This document shows, piece after piece, positions 1 to 8,262 of a stretch of 64,000 bases of DNA (within the stretch, counting starts at the first letter, position 1; each line of letters opens with the position of its first letter). The notes beneath the pieces are model-generated. The model saw only the letters and a program-made list of their open reading frames with translations, searched no databases and was not told where the DNA came from. The position numbers were made by a program, and so were the translations under genes. This DNA is from Bradyrhizobium sp. ORS 278. GTDB taxonomy: Bacteria; Pseudomonadota; Alphaproteobacteria; Rhizobiales; Xanthobacteraceae. The stretch lies in NCBI RefSeq assembly GCF_000026145.1, contig NC_009445.1, forward strand, positions 6,106,501-6,170,500. Reading direction: 5' to 3'.

Positions 1-380
1 TCGGGACGGCCAACCTCCTTGTAGAGCTCCATGCGCGCGCCGCCGCCGACGAAGCTGATGTCGTCGCGACGCTCCACGAAGGCGCGCGCCGTCTTCTCCT
101 TCTCGGCGCGGATCGACACCACGGCATGGGTATCGTGCAGAACAAGCCCCGGCGCCTCGTCGATCGCCTTGCCGAGCTCGGCCACGGCCTGCTGCAGGAC
201 CTGCTCGCCGGCGCCGCTGATGGTGAGCTTGACGCGCCCTTCCGTCCGCGCGCCGTAGACTGCGAAGCCCGCGCTGTCGGGCCCGCGATCGCTCATCACG
301 ACCAGCATGTCGCTGAGCAGCGCGCCGAGCTCCGGCTCCAGCCGTGGAGCTTTCAAGAACAGCCCGACGATTCCACACAT
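1..380 (-). CDS. Class II glutamine amidotransferase, GlxB/MgsA-like (partial, C-terminus off window)
   Basis: The reverse strand encodes a protein starting MCGIVGLF, the hallmark of Ntn-type class II glutamine amidotransferases in which Cys2 becomes the N-terminal nucleophile that releases ammonia from glutamine. A VMSDRGPDSAGF stretch near residue 32 is typical of the glutamine-binding part of this fold. The start ATG (378-380) has a GGAGGGAG Shine-Dalgarno just upstream. The 126 residues present run off the left edge. The short, stand-alone amidotransferase start and the neighbouring XRE-cupin regulator resemble rhizobial glxB (N-methylglutamate synthase small subunit type, working with GlxC/GlxD). 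Amidophosphoribosyltransferase PurF or GlmS are alternatives, but their early sequence differs. The amidotransferase class is secure; the GlxB assignment is inference. Confidence 0.8.
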   Translation of the reverse strand, partial: MCGIVGLFLKAPRLEPELGALLSDMLVVMSDRGPDSAGFAVYGARTEGRVKLTISGAGEQVLQQAVAELGKAIDEAPGLVLHDTHAVVSIRAEKEKTARAFVERRDDISFVGGGARMELYKEVGRP

Positions 381-622
381 GCGCTGCTCCCTCCACCTCG
401 TTGTGCGACGGGCCGAGCCTTCCCGTCAGGGTGCCGAACATAGCGCAGGCAACGTTCTCGTCAAGAAACTTTTATTCACTCGAAGAACGCCAGTCGTCGG
501 ACGCCCCGACAGCCGTCCACGGCATGGACTCATCACTCGCACTGGCAGCGAGGGCATGTGCGGCGTATAGAAGTCTGAGGGCGGCTGCGCTGCGGCGGCC
601 GATCACGATCGCGAGGTTTCCT

Positions 623-1300
623 GTGGCGAAAGGCGCCGCAAAGCATCCCCGGAAGCACGGCAAGGCGGAGACGCCACGGCAGGAGCCTGAACTTCTTACC
701 GGCTCGATGGCGCCGAAGGAGGCCACGCCGACGCTGGAGACGGAGATCGGGGCCGAGGTCCGCCGCCTGCGCAAGGATCTCGATCTCACCGTCGCGGAGC
801 TCGGCGCCGCCGCCGGCATCTCCGCGGGCATGATGTCCAAGATCGAGAACGGCTCGATCTCGCCGTCGCTGGCGACATTGTCGGCGCTAGCCAAGGCACT
901 GAACGTGCCGATCGCGCGGCTGTTTCGCGAGAACGGCGAGGAGCGCGACTGCTCATTCGTGAAAGCCGGCCATGGCGTGCGGATCGAGCGGCGCGGCACC
1001 AAGGCGGGCCATCTCTACGATCTGCTCGGCCATTCGCTGGGCGGCGACGTCGTCGTGGAGCCCTATCTGATCACGCTCAAGGGCGACGCCGTCCCCTACA
1101 CCGATTTCCGCCATGCCGGCGTTGAGTTCATCTACATGCTCTCCGGCAAGGTGCGTTACCGCCACGCCGACCGCCTCTATCTGCTCGAGCCCGGCGACGC
1201 CCTGTTCTTCGACGCCGCCGCCCGCCACGGCCCCGAGGAGCTGATCAAGGCGCCGATGACCTATCTCTCAGTCATCATCTATCCCCGACGCAGTCGCTAG
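623..1300 (+). CDS. XRE-family transcriptional regulator with C-terminal cupin domain
   Basis: A helix-turn-helix of the XRE/SinR type (EVRRLRKDLDLTVAELG, then SAGMMSKIENGSISPSL) is followed by a cupin_2-type sensor domain (GVEFIYMLSGKVRYRH and LEPGDALFFDAAARHGPE). This architecture is typical of regulators of amino-acid and polyamine metabolism. It is divergent from the amidotransferase, so it plausibly controls it, binding the 240-bp gap. Start choice is uncertain. GTG at 623 has GAGG six bases upstream and gives 225 residues with a basic low-complexity head; ATG at 707 gives 197 residues and starts right before the conserved domain. The open frame extends to 344, but that would overlap the divergent gene. 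Confidence 0.85.
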   Translation: MAKGAAKHPRKHGKAETPRQEPELLTGSMAPKEATPTLETEIGAEVRRLRKDLDLTVAELGAAAGISAGMMSKIENGSISPSLATLSALAKALNVPIARLFRENGEERDCSFVKAGHGVRIERRGTKAGHLYDLLGHSLGGDVVVEPYLITLKGDAVPYTDFRHAGVEFIYMLSGKVRYRHADRLYLLEPGDALFFDAAARHGPEELIKAPMTYLSVIIYPRRSR

Positions 1301-1434
1301 AAGGCGAACGCCTCGGTCGTGAAGACTGCACGCTGGCATGGACTTTACCCGAGAGAGCGTCGAGCGCCAGGCGGGTCGTCGCTCCCGTCAGGCCGGCCGC
1401 AGACAGGATCCAAAGGGTTGCCCATCCCAGCTGT

Positions 1435-2016
1435 TCATCTCAGTCTCGCGATGAGCCCGGAGCCTGATTGCATCAAGACACCGAACATCCAGCCGCCCGC
1501 GATGATCACCTCCCAGCGCGGACTGACCGGCGTCCCGAAGACGAAATCGTAGATCGAGACGAGCGCCGCGAACGCCGCAAGGAACCAGCCTATCTCGCCG
1601 AGGGACCTGGCAAGCTGGGGGACGAGCCTGGTCAGGCGCATCGCGCCGGCGGCGCGTGGCGGCGAAGGCACGTCGGTCGCGAGGTAGAAGGCCACTGTTC
1701 CGCTCAGGACCACCCCTGCGATGAACTCAGCATGATCAAAGATGGCCGGACTTGTCATGGTGAGCTGAGCCGCGACAAACGTCCCGCTCATCGCGCCTAC
1801 CATCGCCCGCCCGAAGCCTCCCACGACGCTGCTGCACCGACGCAGCAGATCGAGCCAGCCATCGTCCATCAACCACGTCTCATCGGCGCGCTCCGTTCCC
1901 TCGTCGAAAGTGCTGTACATCCTGCGCAATTCTGCTCGGGGAAGATCCGGATCAACTACGCGCGAAACTCGTCCACGATCGTTTTCGGCACGATGGCTCG
2001 CTCGTTCTGCTCTCAC
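1435..2016 (-). CDS. Putative multi-pass inner-membrane protein of unknown function
   Basis: I do not recognise a family. The 193-residue product has a charged N-terminus of about 60 residues and then four hydrophobic stretches, around VGGFGRAMVGAMSGTFVA, FIAGVVLSGTVAFYLA, WFLAAFAALVSIYDFVFG and VIIAGGWMFGVLMQ, suggesting a small four-helix inner-membrane protein. The start is GTG at 2014-2016, supported by a GGGAGG Shine-Dalgarno eight bases upstream, which makes this a likely real gene despite the unusual basic head. It converges with the XRE regulator and lies upstream of the porin on the same strand, 170 bp apart. Confidence 0.6.
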   Translation of the reverse strand: MRAERASHRAENDRGRVSRVVDPDLPRAELRRMYSTFDEGTERADETWLMDDGWLDLLRRCSSVVGGFGRAMVGAMSGTFVAAQLTMTSPAIFDHAEFIAGVVLSGTVAFYLATDVPSPPRAAGAMRLTRLVPQLARSLGEIGWFLAAFAALVSIYDFVFGTPVSPRWEVIIAGGWMFGVLMQSGSGLIARLR

Positions 2017-2189
2017 GTCGACGTCCTCCCGTGGAATGTCCGATCCGGAGTAGAGATCCGGCGGATCCTGAAAATGCCGCTCTGCGCGGACTGCATTCTT
2101 CCCATTCCCTTGCGAGCCGCCGGCCGTTTCGGATTGAGGCGCGCGACTGTATTGCTTCCGTCGAGGCGGCCGGCAAGTGCGTCTGCGCG

Positions 2190-3752
2190 TCAGAACGGGT
2201 AGTAGCGAATTTGCGCCATGACGACATTGTCGTCCGTCTTCGGAGCCCCGCCCACGCCGGGGAACGCGAACCGCTGCGTGAATGAATATTGCAGGCCGGC
2301 TTTGAGCGCGCCAAAATTGCCTTGATAGACGGTCTCGTAGAAGCCGGCCGTCATCTGCCTGACCTCGCGCGTGTTGCCGTTACAGGTTGCCGCCGGCGAG
2401 TTCTCGATGTTGCAGCCCGTATTGTTGTAGAGCGGATTGCCGTAGCCGAACGGCACCGTCCCGACATTTGCAAACGCCGCCTTTGCTTTTTCGAGGCCGG
2501 CATAAGTATAGAGATCAAGGCTCGGTGTCGTGTGCCAGATTAGTCCCGCGGCCGCCGCCGTGATCGTCAGCGGCAGGAGCGTGCCATCCTGCGCCACCGT
2601 CGCATCCGGGAACGGGGTGGCGGTAAAGCGTCCCAGAACACCCTGTGAGCCGTAGAGCTGAAGCTCCAGTGTTTTCAGGATCAGCTCGGCATTGATATGC
2701 CCGCCGAAGCTGCCGGTGTCGTAGGCGTGGTTTGCGGAATTGAAGCGATCGAACAGCTGCCGATAGAGCCCCCAGGCCTCGACATGCAGTCGGTAGGGTC
2801 CGAGCCGGGGATCCCACGCAGCCTTGACGGTGACGTCGGGCACCTGGTTGAGGCTGACATTGTTGAGGCTGTTGAAGAAGCTGCCGCCTGGTCCGGTCAG
2901 ATTGACCTGGAGATTGGGGTTCAACACGCCTTGCGGCCCGACCGCCGGCGTGCCCACGGCGGGCGTGTTGCCGCCGAAGAACGCCGTCTGCGGGTTTTCA
3001 ACTGATGCGGCAACCTTGAACTCGGGACCCAGGTCCTTCCATATCCGAAGCCCGGGCTGGCGCACCGCCAGGAAGCCCGGAACGGATTCGAAGTCGATGA
3101 CACCCGGCGCATCGACGCCCCGGGGATCAATGCCCGCCTTGCTGGGCGCATTGAGCGACCAGGACTGGCCGGCCAGGAAGTGGAAACCGAGATCCGAGCG
3201 ATCCAACTCCAGGCTGAGTTGGCGCATGCGTGGATTGAACGAGTTTGTCGCGACCGAATTCGCGGTCTGAGCCGCGCCCTCGAAGTCGATCTCGCCGTAG
3301 CCGGCGAGATGCGTGTCAGGATCGACATTGCCGGCGGCAAGCACCGAGAATCGACTCTGCCGCGCCGAGAAGCGCGCTTCCGGCGTGTTGAAGTTTCGCG
3401 CCTGCGGATACGGAATGAAGTTGTAGACCGAGCCCGTATCGGAAGCGAGATTGCGCGAGCGATAGATGCCGGTCAGGTCAACCCACCCGCCGAATGTGAA
3501 AGTCACGCCCTTGTAGCAGAATTTGCCTGGCTCACAGGGCTCGGGCAACGGCACCTTGCCGGTCGGCGACATGTGAGACGCCTCGGCCGCCAGTGCCTGA
3601 CGCTTGTGGATCTCCGCGTCCACGCGACTCTCGATCTGCTTCAGCCTGGCCCTCAAAGCCTGGATTTCCTGTGCCGCGTTGTCATCCGCCAAGGCGTGTC
3701 CGGACGCCAGGATCACGGGACAAGCTATCATTGCGCATGTGAATGGTCGCAT
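2190..3752 (-). CDS. Outer-membrane porin with N-terminal coiled coil (DcaP/OprP-like)
   Basis: The product has a signal peptide (MRPFTCAMIACPVILASGHALA), a short heptad-rich coiled coil (QEIQALRARLKQIESRVDA), and then a long alternating beta-barrel pattern of about 430 residues ending in the aromatic IRYYPF, the C-terminal signature recognised by the BAM complex. The segment GVTFTFGGWVDLTGIYRSR at the barrel start resembles DcaP-type porins for organic acids or other small solutes; the substrate cannot be read from the sequence. The start at 3750-3752 was chosen because GGAGG lies six bases upstream; the frame extends to 3788 without a ribosome site. The gene stands alone. Confidence 0.8.
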   Translation of the reverse strand: MRPFTCAMIACPVILASGHALADDNAAQEIQALRARLKQIESRVDAEIHKRQALAAEASHMSPTGKVPLPEPCEPGKFCYKGVTFTFGGWVDLTGIYRSRNLASDTGSVYNFIPYPQARNFNTPEARFSARQSRFSVLAAGNVDPDTHLAGYGEIDFEGAAQTANSVATNSFNPRMRQLSLELDRSDLGFHFLAGQSWSLNAPSKAGIDPRGVDAPGVIDFESVPGFLAVRQPGLRIWKDLGPEFKVAASVENPQTAFFGGNTPAVGTPAVGPQGVLNPNLQVNLTGPGGSFFNSLNNVSLNQVPDVTVKAAWDPRLGPYRLHVEAWGLYRQLFDRFNSANHAYDTGSFGGHINAELILKTLELQLYGSQGVLGRFTATPFPDATVAQDGTLLPLTITAAAAGLIWHTTPSLDLYTYAGLEKAKAAFANVGTVPFGYGNPLYNNTGCNIENSPAATCNGNTREVRQMTAGFYETVYQGNFGALKAGLQYSFTQRFAFPGVGGAPKTDDNVVMAQIRYYPF

Positions 3753-4079
3753 TTCGAGCCTCCGCTTCATGAGAAGCAGGCTATGCATGCGATCCTCACG
3801 ATCGCGATGCGCGCGTGCTTTACTCCTGGTGCACGATGTGACTCGGGACGCCCTTATTCCTCGCGAACCGCATGTCCTCCATCACGTTGTTATGAAGGTG
3901 CGCTCTGGAATAACACGCCGCCAAGCGCGATCCGCGAGATACTGGACTTTCCAAATTGCAGCTCCTTCATCGGTCAGGAGACGCATCGCGTCGGACTGGA
4001 GCGCCGCCGATCGAATTGCCTCTGTGGCGACGTTGCTGAAGGCAGGCTGTCAGTTCGTGTTCGCCACCGGCACTTGCCA
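3753..4079. other. Intergenic stretch upstream of the porin
   Basis: I see no supported gene here. Open frames on both strands lack ribosome sites and recognisable composition. The stretch appears less GC-rich than its surroundings and begins the accessory patch that ends at the tRNA-Met gene. Confidence 0.4.
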
Positions 4080-4292
4080 TCAGCTGCCCGTAGAGTTGAT
4101 CGATGACACTGCCTCATCGGGCGTGACATCTTCGGCTCCGCGCGCTCTCAGATCTGCCCTCGTCGGCTGATGGTTGCGGCCCTGGTCAATGGGCCAAGGC
4201 TCCTTGTGAGCGAGCGAGGCTGCCGAGCCGCCTTGCGTGAGCGACAACAACGCAAGTGCCAACGCACATCCCAAGACGATCCTGCCCGACAT
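4080..4292 (-). CDS. Small secreted hypothetical protein (70 aa)
   Basis: The product MSGRIVLGCALALALLSL... has a classical signal peptide, with likely cleavage after GGSAA near residue 25, and a short hydrophilic mature part of about 45 residues without cysteines. I recognise no family. The ATG at 4290-4292 is the natural start because it opens the signal peptide, although the ribosome site is weak (AACAGG). A second small secreted protein lies just upstream on the same strand, so the two may be co-transcribed. The gene is probably real, given the sharp signal-peptide pattern, but remains unproven. Confidence 0.45.
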   Translation of the reverse strand: MSGRIVLGCALALALLSLTQGGSAASLAHKEPWPIDQGRNHQPTRADLRARGAEDVTPDEAVSSINSTGS

Positions 4293-4398
4293 GGCCTGTT
4301 CTCGATCGACCGGCTGGTTGCGCGGGGTCGCTTCGCCGTGAGCGAGCGCGACCACTCCGCGTGGAGCCGGCGAGGCTCGCCAGCCCCACGATTGGTTG

Positions 4399-4617
4399 CT
4401 ATTGGATCATATCGCCCCACGGATTTGGCACGCATGGCGGCGACGTATAGGGATCGGACGCAAACGCGCCGACATTTGGCGCTCGAATACATCCTGTCGT
4501 TTCGTGGGCCTTTGCAGCGATGTGTCTCTTGCCAACGCCGTGGCAGGCAGCCATCGCCTGGTTGGTGAAGAGGACGGCATTGATGAGCGCAACGCATACG
4601 AGAGACGCTTTGGTCAT
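4399..4617 (-). CDS. Small secreted hypothetical protein with three mature cysteines (72 aa)
   Basis: The start ATG (4615-4617) is preceded by AAGGAGA at ideal spacing. The product opens with a signal peptide (MTKASLVCVALINAVLFTNQ), cleaved after AMA, and a mature part beginning ACHGVGKRHIAAKAHETTGC with further Cys and Pro residues near the end (SPPCVPNPWGD). Three cysteines remain after cleavage, so at most one internal disulphide pair can form. No family is recognised. It sits 106 bp upstream of the other small secreted gene, in a patch bounded by a recombinase remnant and a tRNA, so it may have been acquired by transfer. Confidence 0.55.
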   Translation of the reverse strand: MTKASLVCVALINAVLFTNQAMAACHGVGKRHIAAKAHETTGCIRAPNVGAFASDPYTSPPCVPNPWGDMIQ

Positions 4618-5022
4618 CGGCTTCTCCTTGATCTGCAGCAGCCAAACGAGCTTGGAGCCTGCATCTCCGAGACCGTTCGGGATCTCCAAGCATTTCCTCG
4701 CAAACGTTCAAACAAGCGCGAGATGTCGCGATCACGTCCGTGAACGTCCTTGCAGCCTGGCTGAACGTGGTCGAGTGCTCGCCACCGGATGGCGGCTGTT
4801 TCGGCCGTGCGCGACAGCGACAGCTGTTAGAACCGCGACGTACGAGCGCAACGACAATCGCGAAAGCGAGCGGCGTGCCGGAGACGCTGCCGCAACACGC
4901 ACGTGGCCTGGAGACGAAGCCCGATCGGATCGAGGGGCGAGCGGCCGCGCAACATCGATCTTCTCATCCGCTGCGTCATGTCGAAGAACGACGCTCGGCA
5001 ACGCGTCGCCGGGCTCAAATAA
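4618..5022. other. Accessory patch without a supported gene
   Basis: Open frames run through this stretch on both strands, but none has a convincing start, ribosome site or family signature. The frame of the recombinase remnant downstream is closed here by a TAA at 5020-5022, so any upstream part of that gene has decayed beyond recognition. Confidence 0.4.
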
Positions 5023-5310
5023 CAGCGAGCCTTTCGAGGCGGAACTAGCCGCGCGCGAGGAATCCTTGTTTCAGTTGCCCTTCACCCGGCAACCCTGGAC
5101 CGCTATGTCGCAACCGTCGATGCTGGCAAGAACTTGGCGGACCACGCTGACGCCGAGGACCACCAGGCACGCAACGAACTCCGGTCGCTCGTGCACAGGG
5201 CCGCGATTGACCCGCAGGGAGCCCGCGAAGGATTTGACATTGAAGGGGAAGCTGTGTGCCTGACTCGGGAAGGAGTGTTCCCTGATGCCAGCTACGGTGA
5301 CACTTGGTAG
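5023..5310 (+). pseudogene. C-terminal remnant of a large serine recombinase
   Basis: Reading codons from 5041 gives a fragment with VALHPATLDRYVATVDAG, then NELRSLVHRAAIDPQG and a GFDIEGEAVCL end. This matches the C-terminal zone of resolvase-family recombinases of rhizobial and phage type, where a 'LHPN..E.YR..V..L' helix is followed by 'LR.LI..V.L.P' and a short beta strand 'LEIEL.G.LA'. No catalytic serine domain or start is present, and an in-frame TAA at 5020-5022 cuts it off, so it is a dead fragment. Its TAG stop (5308-5310) lies within the 3' end of the tRNA-Met gene on the other strand. The family match comes from pattern memory, not a search. Confidence 0.5.
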
Positions 5311-5381
5311 CGGGGGAGGGACTCGAACCCCCGACCCCAGGATTATGATTCCCGTGCTCTAACCAGCTGAGCTACCCCGCC
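5305..5381 (-). tRNA. tRNA-Met (anticodon CAT), elongator type
   Basis: The reverse strand folds as a 77-base cloverleaf: acceptor GGCGGGG pairing with CCCCGCT, D arm GCTC...GAGC, anticodon stem CGGGA/TCCTG with loop ATCATAA (anticodon CAT), T arm GGGGG-TTCGAGT-CCCTC, and an encoded 3' CCA (TGG at 5305-5307 on the + strand). The D-arm and anticodon context match alphaproteobacterial elongator tRNA-Met rather than the initiator, which would have three G-C pairs under the loop. A lysidine-modified tRNA-Ile2 shares the CAT anticodon and cannot be fully excluded. Confidence 0.93.
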
Positions 5382-5627
5382 ACGGTGTCCGATCAAGGCC
5401 GAGCCGGTCGAACGAGCGCGGCGGGCGTTGTGAACGGGCCGCATATAAGGAGCCGGTCCCGCTGCTGTCAAGCAAAGCTCGCGGCCGGCGGCGGTTTTCG
5501 GACCGCAGGATTTCCTCAAGACTCGTCAGGGTTTGAGCCGGTGTTGAGGGCAGCGACGCCTGGCCAGATGCACGCGCCTGCGCGTACCCGCCTCAAGCCG
5601 CGGCGAATCTCGACGAAGACGTTGCGC

Positions 5628-5978
5628 TCACTTCGGCTGCACGTTCGGATTGCCGCCGGGGCTGCCGGGCGGCGGGATCACGGGCGTGTTGCCGCCTTCG
5701 GGAGTCGGGGCGTGCATCTCCGGATCGACGCCGCTCGGCGGGCACAGCACGCCATTGGTCTTGGCGAGCTTGTCGCCCAGCGGCTCGCCGGCGCGGCCGG
5801 TGGTGATGCCGTCCGGCGTTGGCGTCGCCCGCGCATTCGGCGCGCAGGCGGCGTTGGCGTTGGGAGCCGGCGCCGTCGTCTGCGGCGGCGTGGCGGGCGT
5901 CGGCGGCGCCTGCGCATGCGCCACGGCGGCGGCCGAGGCCAGCAGGAACGAGAGGAACAGTGATTGCCTGATGCTCAT
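5628..5978 (-). CDS. Small proline-rich secreted protein of unknown function (116 aa)
   Basis: The product begins MSIRQSLFLSFLLASAAAVA with an AHA cleavage site, followed by a proline/alanine/threonine-rich tract (PPTPATPPQTTAPAPN), a central conserved-looking core (GEPLGDKLAKTNGVLCPP) and another Pro/Gly-rich tail. It is therefore exported and probably largely disordered in the periplasm. Two cysteines in the mature part could form one disulphide. The ATG at 5976-5978 starts the signal peptide; the open frame is longer upstream but non-signal-like, and no strong ribosome site is visible. It follows the pmtA-like gene by 66 bp on the same strand. Confidence 0.6.
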   Translation of the reverse strand: MSIRQSLFLSFLLASAAAVAHAQAPPTPATPPQTTAPAPNANAACAPNARATPTPDGITTGRAGEPLGDKLAKTNGVLCPPSGVDPEMHAPTPEGGNTPVIPPPGSPGGNPNVQPK

Positions 5979-6044
5979 GGCGAAGCAACGCGAACCCGGC
6001 GCTCGCGTTCCCAGCCAGACGGCCACCGCGGCAAGCGCGCGCTG

Positions 6045-6683
6045 TCATCGTCCCTTGCGGTAGCGGATCAGCGAGAAATGGCCCATCGGCGGCATCGGCC
6101 GACGCTCCGCCAGCGTCACCCCGCCATGCCTCGCGGCCCAGTTCACCAACCGCGCCCACGGGAACTCCGGCCGCCAGCCGAGCCGGCGCGCGACCGGCGC
6201 GAAGGCAAGCTCGAAGATCCGCCGCGGCCCGCTCTCGGCACCGATATGGTTGACCAGGATCAGCTCGCCCCCCGGCTTCAGCACACGGATGAAATCATCG
6301 AGCGTCGCTTCCGGGTCCGGCACCGCGGTGATGACATATTGCGCGACCACCGCATCGAAGAAATCGTTGGGGAAGGCGAGATGCTTCGCGTCCATGACGG
6401 CGAGCGTCTCGACGTTGTAAAGCTTCAGCTCGCGCACGCGCGCCTGCGCCCGGCGCAGCATCGGCTCGGAGATGTCGACGCCGCAGATCTTCGTGGTGCG
6501 CGCATAGTCCGACAGCGACAGGCCGGTGCCGACGCCGACGTCGAGAATGCGGCCGCCGATGCGATCAGCTTCCGCGATGGTCGATTGGCGCCCCTGATCG
6601 AAGACCTTGCCGAACACCAGATCATAGATCGGCGCCCAGCGCTCGTAGGCCTTTTCGACCCCCGCGCGGTCGATGTCCCCCAT
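6045..6683 (-). CDS. Class I SAM-dependent methyltransferase, phospholipid N-methyltransferase (PmtA)-like
   Basis: The 212-residue protein has the Rossmann SAM site ILDVGVGTGLSL (motif I), a CGVDISEPML second strand, and the PDPEATLDDFIRVLKPGGEL post-motif III. The head ERWAPIYDLVFGKVFDQGR and overall length fit the Rhodobacter-type phosphatidylethanolamine N-methyltransferase, which makes phosphatidylcholine in the inner membrane; Bradyrhizobium carries several such Pmt enzymes. UbiE-type methyltransferases are the main alternative, since motif I is shared. It starts 27 bp after mnmA on the same strand, so the two probably share a transcript, without an obvious functional link. Confidence 0.75.
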   Translation of the reverse strand: MGDIDRAGVEKAYERWAPIYDLVFGKVFDQGRQSTIAEADRIGGRILDVGVGTGLSLSDYARTTKICGVDISEPMLRRAQARVRELKLYNVETLAVMDAKHLAFPNDFFDAVVAQYVITAVPDPEATLDDFIRVLKPGGELILVNHIGAESGPRRIFELAFAPVARRLGWRPEFPWARLVNWAARHGGVTLAERRPMPPMGHFSLIRYRKGR

Positions 6684-6710
6684 GCCCCTGCCCTGAATGA
6701 TGGACGCTGA

Positions 6711-7904
6711 TCAGCCGCGGACCGGCTCGGCCACGCGCTGCGGCCGGACCAGGCCGGCGGTCGCGCTGCTCTCGGCGACCGCGCTCTGGATGAAGCCGCC
6801 GCCGAGCACGCGGGCGCGGCCCGAAGCTGCGTCGTAGAAGACGCAGGCCTGTCCCGGCGAGACGCCCTCCTCGCCGCCGACGAGCTCGACCTCGTAGCTC
6901 CCGTCGGCGCCACGCAGCCAGGCCGGCTGCGGCGCGCGGGTCGAGCGCACGCGCACGAACAGCTCGAGGCCGTCGCGCACGGCGGCATCAAGCGCGCCGT
7001 CGCCGATCCAGTTGACCTCGCGCAAAGTGATGCGGTGCGTGCGCAGCGCCTCGCGCGGGCCGACCACGACACGGCGCGTGGTGACGTCCAGCTTCACCAC
7101 GTAGAGCGGCGCGCCGGCGGCGATGCCGAGGCCCTTGCGCTGGCCGATCGTGTAGTTGGCGATGCCCTGATGCGCGCCGAGCACGCGGCCGTTGAGATCG
7201 ACGATCTCACCGGGCTCCATCGCATTCGGACGCAGCTTGCCGATGATGTCGGTATAGCGGCCGGTCGGCACGAAGCAGATGTCCTGGCTGTCGTGCTTGT
7301 CGGCGACCTCGAGCTCGAAGCGGCGCGCCAGCTCGCGCACCTCCGGCTTGGTCATGTCGCCGAGCGGGAAGCGCAGATAGTCGAGCTGCTCGCGGGTGGT
7401 CGCGAACAGGAAATAGCTCTGGTCGCGATCGGCATCGGCGGCGCAGGTGAGCGCGCGCGATCCGTCCGGCAGACGGCGCGAGGCGACGTAGTGGCCGGTC
7501 GCCAGCACCGAGGCGCCGAGCTCGCGCGCGGTCTTCAGGAGATCGCCGAACTTGATGGCGCGGTTGCACTCGATGCACGGCACCGGCGTCTCGCCCGAGG
7601 CGTAGCTCGCGGCAAAATTGTCGATCACCGACTCGCGGAAGCGGTCCTCGTAGTCCAGCACGTAATGCGGGATGCCGAGCCGCTCGGCGACGTTGCGCGC
7701 GTCGTGAATGTCCTGGCCGGCGCAGCAGGCGCCCTTGCGGTGCGTCGCCGCGCCATGATCGTAGAGCTGCAGGGTGATGCCGACGACGTCGTATCCTTGC
7801 GACTTCAACAGCGCAGCCGTGACCGACGAGTCCACGCCGCCGGACATGGCGACGACGACCCTAGTGTCCTCGGGACGGCCTTCGAGATCGAGACTGTTGA
7901 GCAT
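6711..7904 (-). CDS. mnmA: tRNA-specific 2-thiouridylase MnmA
   Basis: MnmA adds sulfur to U34 of Lys, Glu and Gln tRNAs, using ATP and a persulfide relay. The PP-loop SGGVDSS is at residues 21-27 and activates the uridine by adenylation. The two expected catalytic cysteines are present in PCIECN (about Cys113) and SQDICFV. The central [11 protein letters not shown] and C-terminal beta-barrel ([10 protein letters not shown]) are also as expected. At 397 residues it is slightly longer than the usual 360-380 because of a short C-terminal extension. It heads a leftward unit with the methyltransferase and diverges from the flagellar block. Confidence 0.97.
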   Translation of the reverse strand: MLNSLDLEGRPEDTRVVVAMSGGVDSSVTAALLKSQGYDVVGITLQLYDHGAATHRKGACCAGQDIHDARNVAERLGIPHYVLDYEDRFRESVIDNFAASYASGETPVPCIECNRAIKFGDLLKTARELGASVLATGHYVASRRLPDGSRALTCAADADRDQSYFLFATTREQLDYLRFPLGDMTKPEVRELARRFELEVADKHDSQDICFVPTGRYTDIIGKLRPNAMEPGEIVDLNGRVLGAHQGIANYTIGQRKGLGIAAGAPLYVVKLDVTTRRVVVGPREALRTHRITLREVNWIGDGALDAAVRDGLELFVRVRSTRAPQPAWLRGADGSYEVELVGGEEGVSPGQACVFYDAASGRARVLGGGFIQSAVAESSATAGLVRPQRVAEPVRG

Positions 7905-8262
7905 GGTCAGGTCACTGCGATCGCGGCATCAGGCTGCGGGTCCCCGGCACGGGAACACCGCGCATGTGCCGTCTTTGCGGATGGCTTGCTCCCAGCAATG
8001 TCCGGACCCGGTCTCCCGGTCGGAAACAACGCGAGAAGCATTGGTCTTTCATATAGGCGCACTTCCCGCGAAGCAATCGCGCCGGCCGGTGGCCACAGCG
8101 GCAAATCTTGCCGGCCGGGCAGAAATGACGGGGAGGTCGTGCCGCGGGCCAATCTCGCACATACATACAAATAATTGATAAGATTGATACTTTTCACAAA
8201 CCCCGCCTTGGCCCGCTCCTTGCTGAACTGGGTCGACGAGTTTTATCGCGAGAGGATCCAAG
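7905..8262. other. Divergent intergenic region mnmA / fliK
   Basis: This 358-bp gap holds the promoters of mnmA (leftward) and fliK (rightward). It contains an AT-rich island at about 8161-8200, in strong contrast to the GC-rich flanks, and a sigma54-type element just downstream of it (listed separately). I see no gene: the open frames crossing it lack ribosome sites. Confidence 0.5.
8208..8224 (+). promoter_or_regulatory. Sigma54 (RpoN) -24/-12 promoter of fliK-flgD
   Basis: TTGGCCCGCTCCTTGCT fits the sigma54 consensus TGGCAC-N5-TTGC with one mismatch, and the invariant GG (8210-8211) and GC (8222-8223) are exactly ten bases apart. Transcription would begin near 8235, leaving a leader of about 28 bases to the fliK GTG at 8263. 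A sigma54 activator gene, flbD, lies 7 kb downstream in the same flagellar block, so the control logic is coherent. Confidence 0.6.

Noticed and set aside
3604..4170. A 188-residue frame upstream of the small secreted genes
   Set aside because: It starts antisense within the porin gene and has no ribosome site or recognisable motif.
4520..5263. A 247-residue frame over the accessory patch
   Set aside because: Composition is incoherent. The recombinase-like sequence is in another frame, so this one is a shadow of the decayed gene.
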